A stretch of DNA of 64,000 nucleotides from Bradyrhizobium ontarionense (GTDB lineage Bacteria; Pseudomonadota; Alphaproteobacteria; Rhizobiales; Xanthobacteraceae). The stretch spans positions 3,968,001-4,032,000 of the forward strand of contig NZ_CP088156.1 of assembly GCF_021088345.1 (NCBI RefSeq). Reading direction: 5' to 3'. The notes beneath the pieces are model-generated. The model did not search any database, had not been told where the DNA came from, and worked only from the letters and a program-made list of their open reading frames with translations. This document shows positions 61,297-64,000 of this stretch, one piece after another. Every line of letters starts with the position of its first letter. Within the stretch, counting starts at the first letter, position 1. Made by a program: the position numbers and the translations under genes.

Positions 61297-62049
61297 TGGT
61301 GCTCTCCCCGATTTTTTTGATTTTTTGCAGATCGCGTGACACTCGAGAGCCGGCGCGACCATGCGCCGACGCAAACGGCATGCTCACCCGCAAGCCGGCG
61401 CGAAGCCGGACCGCCGGTCACTGATGCGGCGATGTGACAATCGAGAGCTTCGGCCTGTTGCCGCCCGAATTCACACAGCGTTCCCCGACCCGACGATGCC
61501 AGCCGCCCTCGTCTTCGGTCCGATCGGACCGCGAGAAGGCTCCGACAACGTCGGCTCAACACAGGCGAACACTGAAACTTCGCATCGGCACGGCTGGACG
61601 CCATTCCCCAAGGCGACCGAACCAACGCTGTACAATCAGCGACGCGCAGCCTGATATGCGGTACGTACCTCATTTCGATCTTGGTTGTCAACTATGTTAT
61701 AGACTCTGTCTGGTTGCAGATCTTCGGGCGGCAGGGGCAGCTGCGTTGAGCAAGGCACCGGGGCCTGCGGATTGGTCGCCTAACGCCAGACCGCAAATAT
61801 TATAGCGCGGCGGAGCAATCCATGGTGGGGATGGCATTGGAGGCGGACGATGCGCGCTCGCCTCGTGGCGGAGCCGAACGATTTGCCACCCGGCCGACCT
61901 GAGCACATTTGACTAGCTGAGTAGCCATTTGGTCCGACTAAATGCGGTACGTCACTCAAGCCTACACGAAGCTTGACGTTCCCCGATCTGGGCCGCCGGA
62001 CGTTCTTCGCCTCGACTGGGTTGGCGCTAGCGGCGGTTGCCGAGCAACG
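61297..62049. other. Regulatory region of the sugar operon, no gene
   Basis: No reading frame is supported over 753 bases. On the minus strand a -35-like TTGACA (61691-61686) precedes GGTACGTACC (61660-61669). The 11-mer ATGCGGTACGT occurs at 61656-61666 and again at 61942-61952, within two 17-base stretches that differ at two positions. These are candidate operators for the adjacent LacI protein. Confidence 0.5.
61656..61691 (-). promoter_or_regulatory. Candidate promoter and operator of the sugar operon
   Basis: A consensus -35 TTGACA lies at 61691-61686 on the minus strand. The palindrome GGTACGTACC (61660-61669) lies where a -10 box would be, and a repressor there would block the polymerase. 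The distance to the first start codon is about 360 bases, a long leader, so other start sites remain possible. Confidence 0.35.
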
Positions 62050-63069
62050 CTACGGCAGATTCTCGTTCAGGTAGATCTCGATGCGGATCGTTTCCTGACC
62101 GGCGACGAGGGCCGTCCTGTCGATATGCGCCTTCAGGATCCGCAAGGCGCTCCGCACTTCATGACCGGCGTCTTGGTGGATGATGGCGTCGACGGCGCCG
62201 GCAATGAGCGCCCGGCGCGTGTGTTCGGTCAGTTCGTGGGCGACGACGACGCGTTCCTTACGGGCGCCGGACAGGGCTGCAATGAGGCCGCGGTTGCCGG
62301 CGCCCATATTGTAGACGCCGACCACATCGCCGTGGGCCTCCAGGCACTCGCTGAGTAATTCCTGGACGAGCCGATTGTCGTCCTTTGCCTCGATGACCGG
62401 CAGGCATTGCAGACGGGGATAGTCGATGCGGATCACTTGCTCGAATCCCATGCGGCGCTCCACATGGTCGCGGACCAGCATGGAGCCGGCCACCAGGGCG
62501 ATCTTGCCGGACCTGCCACCCAGGAAGTTGCCCATCAATCTCGCGGCGGTACGCCCGGCCGCGACATTGTCGATGCCGACATATGCATCACGCTGAAACG
62601 CTGGAACGTCGGAGACCAGCGTCACGACAGGTACATTGTCCTGGCGCAACCTGGCCAGGGCATTACGAACGGCAACGGATTCGGTTGCAACCACCGCGAC
62701 ACCGGAACAGTCCGCGGCATCGAGGGTATCCAAAGTGGCAGCCAGCGCGGGACCGTCGAAGGGCGGGACCTTGTAGATCGAGATTTCCGTGCGATCGGCG
62801 GCGGAGTGCTGCTTGACCGCTTCGACCTCGGCCTCCAGGCCGCGCATGAAGCTGTTGGCCCCTTCGGGGATGACGAAGGCGAAGCGATACGCCTGACGCT
62901 TTGCCAAGTTGGCGGCAGAAAGATCTCGGACATAGCCAAGCTTCGAAATCGCCGCTTCGACCCTTGCAATCGTCTCTTGGCGCACGCCGGGGCGCTGATT
63001 GAGTACTCGATCCACTGTAGCGAGGCTCACACGGGCCTTTCGCGCTACGTCATGCACTGTCGGACGCAG
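62050..63069 (-). CDS. LacI-family transcriptional regulator
   Basis: The N-terminal helix-turn-helix reads TVHDVARKARVSLATVDRVLN, followed by the hinge and a periplasmic-binding-protein-like sensor (FAFVIPEGANSFMRGLEAEV, VDNVAAGRTAARLMG-like text, GVYNMGAGNRGLIAAL, HELTEHTRRALIAGAVDAIIHQ). The translation of the family N terminus (LRPTVHDVA) begins at CTG 63069, directly after TAA and 6 bases behind GGGGAG, while the first standard start is GTG at 63057 with poor spacing. A CTG start is therefore likely. It should sense a sugar or derivative and control the operon transcribed from 61296 downward. Confidence 0.92.
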   Translation of the reverse strand: MRPTVHDVARKARVSLATVDRVLNQRPGVRQETIARVEAAISKLGYVRDLSAANLAKRQAYRFAFVIPEGANSFMRGLEAEVEAVKQHSAADRTEISIYKVPPFDGPALAATLDTLDAADCSGVAVVATESVAVRNALARLRQDNVPVVTLVSDVPAFQRDAYVGIDNVAAGRTAARLMGNFLGGRSGKIALVAGSMLVRDHVERRMGFEQVIRIDYPRLQCLPVIEAKDDNRLVQELLSECLEAHGDVVGVYNMGAGNRGLIAALSGARKERVVVAHELTEHTRRALIAGAVDAIIHQDAGHEVRSALRILKAHIDRTALVAGQETIRIEIYLNENLP

Positions 63070-63800
63070 TTACATCTCCCCATTCTAAAGCATGTCCCGG
63101 CGAAGTGGAGTCCGGTTCGCAAAGGCGAACCGTTGTTCGCCGACAAGGACATGTGTCAACTATGGAATCTACGAAGTTTCCCGTTCACAATCACTAAGTG
63201 AACGCGAAACGCTGTAGAACGGCACCGAACCTATCCTACCCGCGTGCGCAATCAAGCCAGTCGGCGTACCATGGCAGCCCGATACCGACCTGGGCGCCAG
63301 CGCCGCACGGAGCCCGGCCGTGATGCCGCCGTCGGCGTTCGGCGTAAAGCACGCCTCCATTGGCGAAGGAAGACGCCTCTGAAGCAATGCAGGCCCCGAT
63401 AAGCTGGAGCCCGCCTGAGCCCCCCTGGGCAACGCTCATCCGCAGCCACTCGGAGAAAATGACAACCCTGCGGCCACTCGGACAATTTGAGGATTTCACG
63501 CAGGTCCTTTTTGGACCCGCGGACGCAAAGATTTATCCACAGGCACAGGCACGTCACGGACGACATAGTCGAGCTCGCCGAACCGATGTCCGTCGACGAT
63601 TCGTTGGGCTTCGCGGGCGACATAGCCGACGGCGATCAACTCTCGAGAGATGCGCTGCAGCTTCTTGCGGCCGACAACGAGGGTCCGCCCGACGTGATCA
63701 AGGCGGACGTGCCATTTGTGACGCGACAGCGGATCGCCCATCTTCACCCCTCCGCACGTCCAGCCGTTAGCACTAGTGCTAGGAACTCACAGCCCGAACG
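63070..63800. other. Region without a supported gene
   Basis: No family is recognised. GGTTCGC (63114-63120) pairs with GCGAACC (63125-63131) over a 4-base loop upstream of the LacI gene. An 83-codon minus-strand frame (63496-63747) is basic and could be an element gene, but I cannot name it. The palindrome-like TTAGCACTAGTGCTA lies at 63767-63781. Confidence 0.4.
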
Positions 63801-63802
63801 CC

Positions 63803-64000
63803 GCTGACAGCCGCCGAAATCGGCGATCCGGCCGCGCCGCCGGCACCGGTTCGGCGCTTCTTCAGCGACGAGGAAAAGCTCGCGATCGCCGGGGAAACCG
63901 AGCTACCAGGCGCCAAGGTCTCTGCCGTCACGCGCAGTTCGGCATCGCGCAAAAGAAGTGCTCCAAGCTCGCCCGTGTCGTGCTGCCCGACGACATGCCC
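63803..64000 (+). mobile_element. IS66-type OrfA (transposase accessory) remnant, runs off the right edge
   Basis: The plus-strand frame reads PVRRFFSDEEKLAIAGETELPGAKVSAV, the opening helix-turn-helix wording of IS66/IS3 OrfA proteins (RRFWSxEEKxxIvxET..PGasVs.VAR). A frame change near 63925 moves the match to AQFGIAQKKCSKLARVVLPDD. It is therefore a decayed copy, possibly continuing beyond the window. Confidence 0.6.

Noticed and set aside
59089..61320. A 743-codon plus-strand frame opposite the isomerase and TIM-barrel genes
   Set aside because: It has no family signature and covers two well-supported minus-strand genes; it is a high-GC antisense shadow.
63496..63747. An 83-codon minus-strand gene
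   Set aside because: Basic protein text with no family I can name and no clear ribosome site; left as part of the intergenic region.

Overview
The window looks like a piece of a high-GC alphaproteobacterial chromosome, most likely a rhizobium of the Bradyrhizobium type. The support is the codon style, a conjugative TraF-type peptidase of the kind seen in rhizobial elements, IS3/IS630/IS66 remnants, and a LacI-controlled sugar operon with molybdenum oxidase genes. The genus is inferred from gene content. The window is a mosaic of resident operons, decayed genes and imported DNA.

Region 1 (1-8.7 kb, all minus strand) is a surface-adhesin locus. It encodes a MotB/OmpA-like protein, a MotA/ExbB-like proton channel, a PilZ c-di-GMP receptor, a TolC-family outer-membrane lipoprotein and the N-terminal 1247 codons of a giant RTX-repeat adhesin that leaves the window at base 1. 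The layout resembles the Salmonella SiiA/SiiB plus SiiE adhesin system.

Region 2 (8.9-23.2 kb) is rich in pseudogenes. Broken genes include an IS3-truncated LodA-type quinoprotein amino-acid oxidase, a truncated S10 carboxypeptidase, a thiamine-diphosphate decarboxylase with one in-frame stop, a frameshifted S53 peptidase, an inverted LysR remnant and a decayed sigma-like gene. A LysR regulator, an M1 aminopeptidase and a flavin amine oxidase look intact. Together they suggest a peptide-to-amino-acid-to-oxo-acid degradation set that is being lost.

Region 3 (23.6-46.3 kb) is a nonribosomal peptide cluster whose bases look less GC-rich than its surroundings. NRPS 1 is C-A-T-C-A-T-C, with two nearly identical adenylation domains that read as serine-specific. 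NRPS 2 is A-T-C-A-T followed by a C-terminal domain resembling cyanobacterial acyl-ACP reductase, so the likely product is a peptide aldehyde or alcohol. NRPS 2 carries an in-frame TAA inside its first adenylation domain. Downstream, tightly spaced or overlapping genes encode a radical SAM/SPASM enzyme, two formylglycine-generating-enzyme-like proteins, a free carrier protein, an acyl-CoA-dehydrogenase-like enzyme and an acyl ligase. A fatty-acyl-AMP ligase fused to a carrier protein lies on the opposite strand. No transporter, thioesterase, MbtH protein or phosphopantetheinyl transferase is visible.

Region 4 (46.3-50 kb) is debris of an integrated element: a TraF-type S26 peptidase, a SAVED-domain protein followed by a broken DUF2235 hydrolase (a possible antiphage pair), the 3' half of a tRNA-Arg gene acting as a probable attachment-site scar, an IS630 tail and an MFS transporter tail.

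Region 5 (50-63.1 kb, minus strand) is a nine-gene operon under a LacI-family regulator. It encodes a TIM-barrel-like protein, a fucose/arabinose-isomerase-family protein, an FAD/NAD(P)-binding protein, an aldose 1-epimerase, an inositol-monophosphatase-family enzyme, a three-subunit molybdenum hydroxylase and a glycosyltransferase. The window ends in an IS66-type OrfA remnant.
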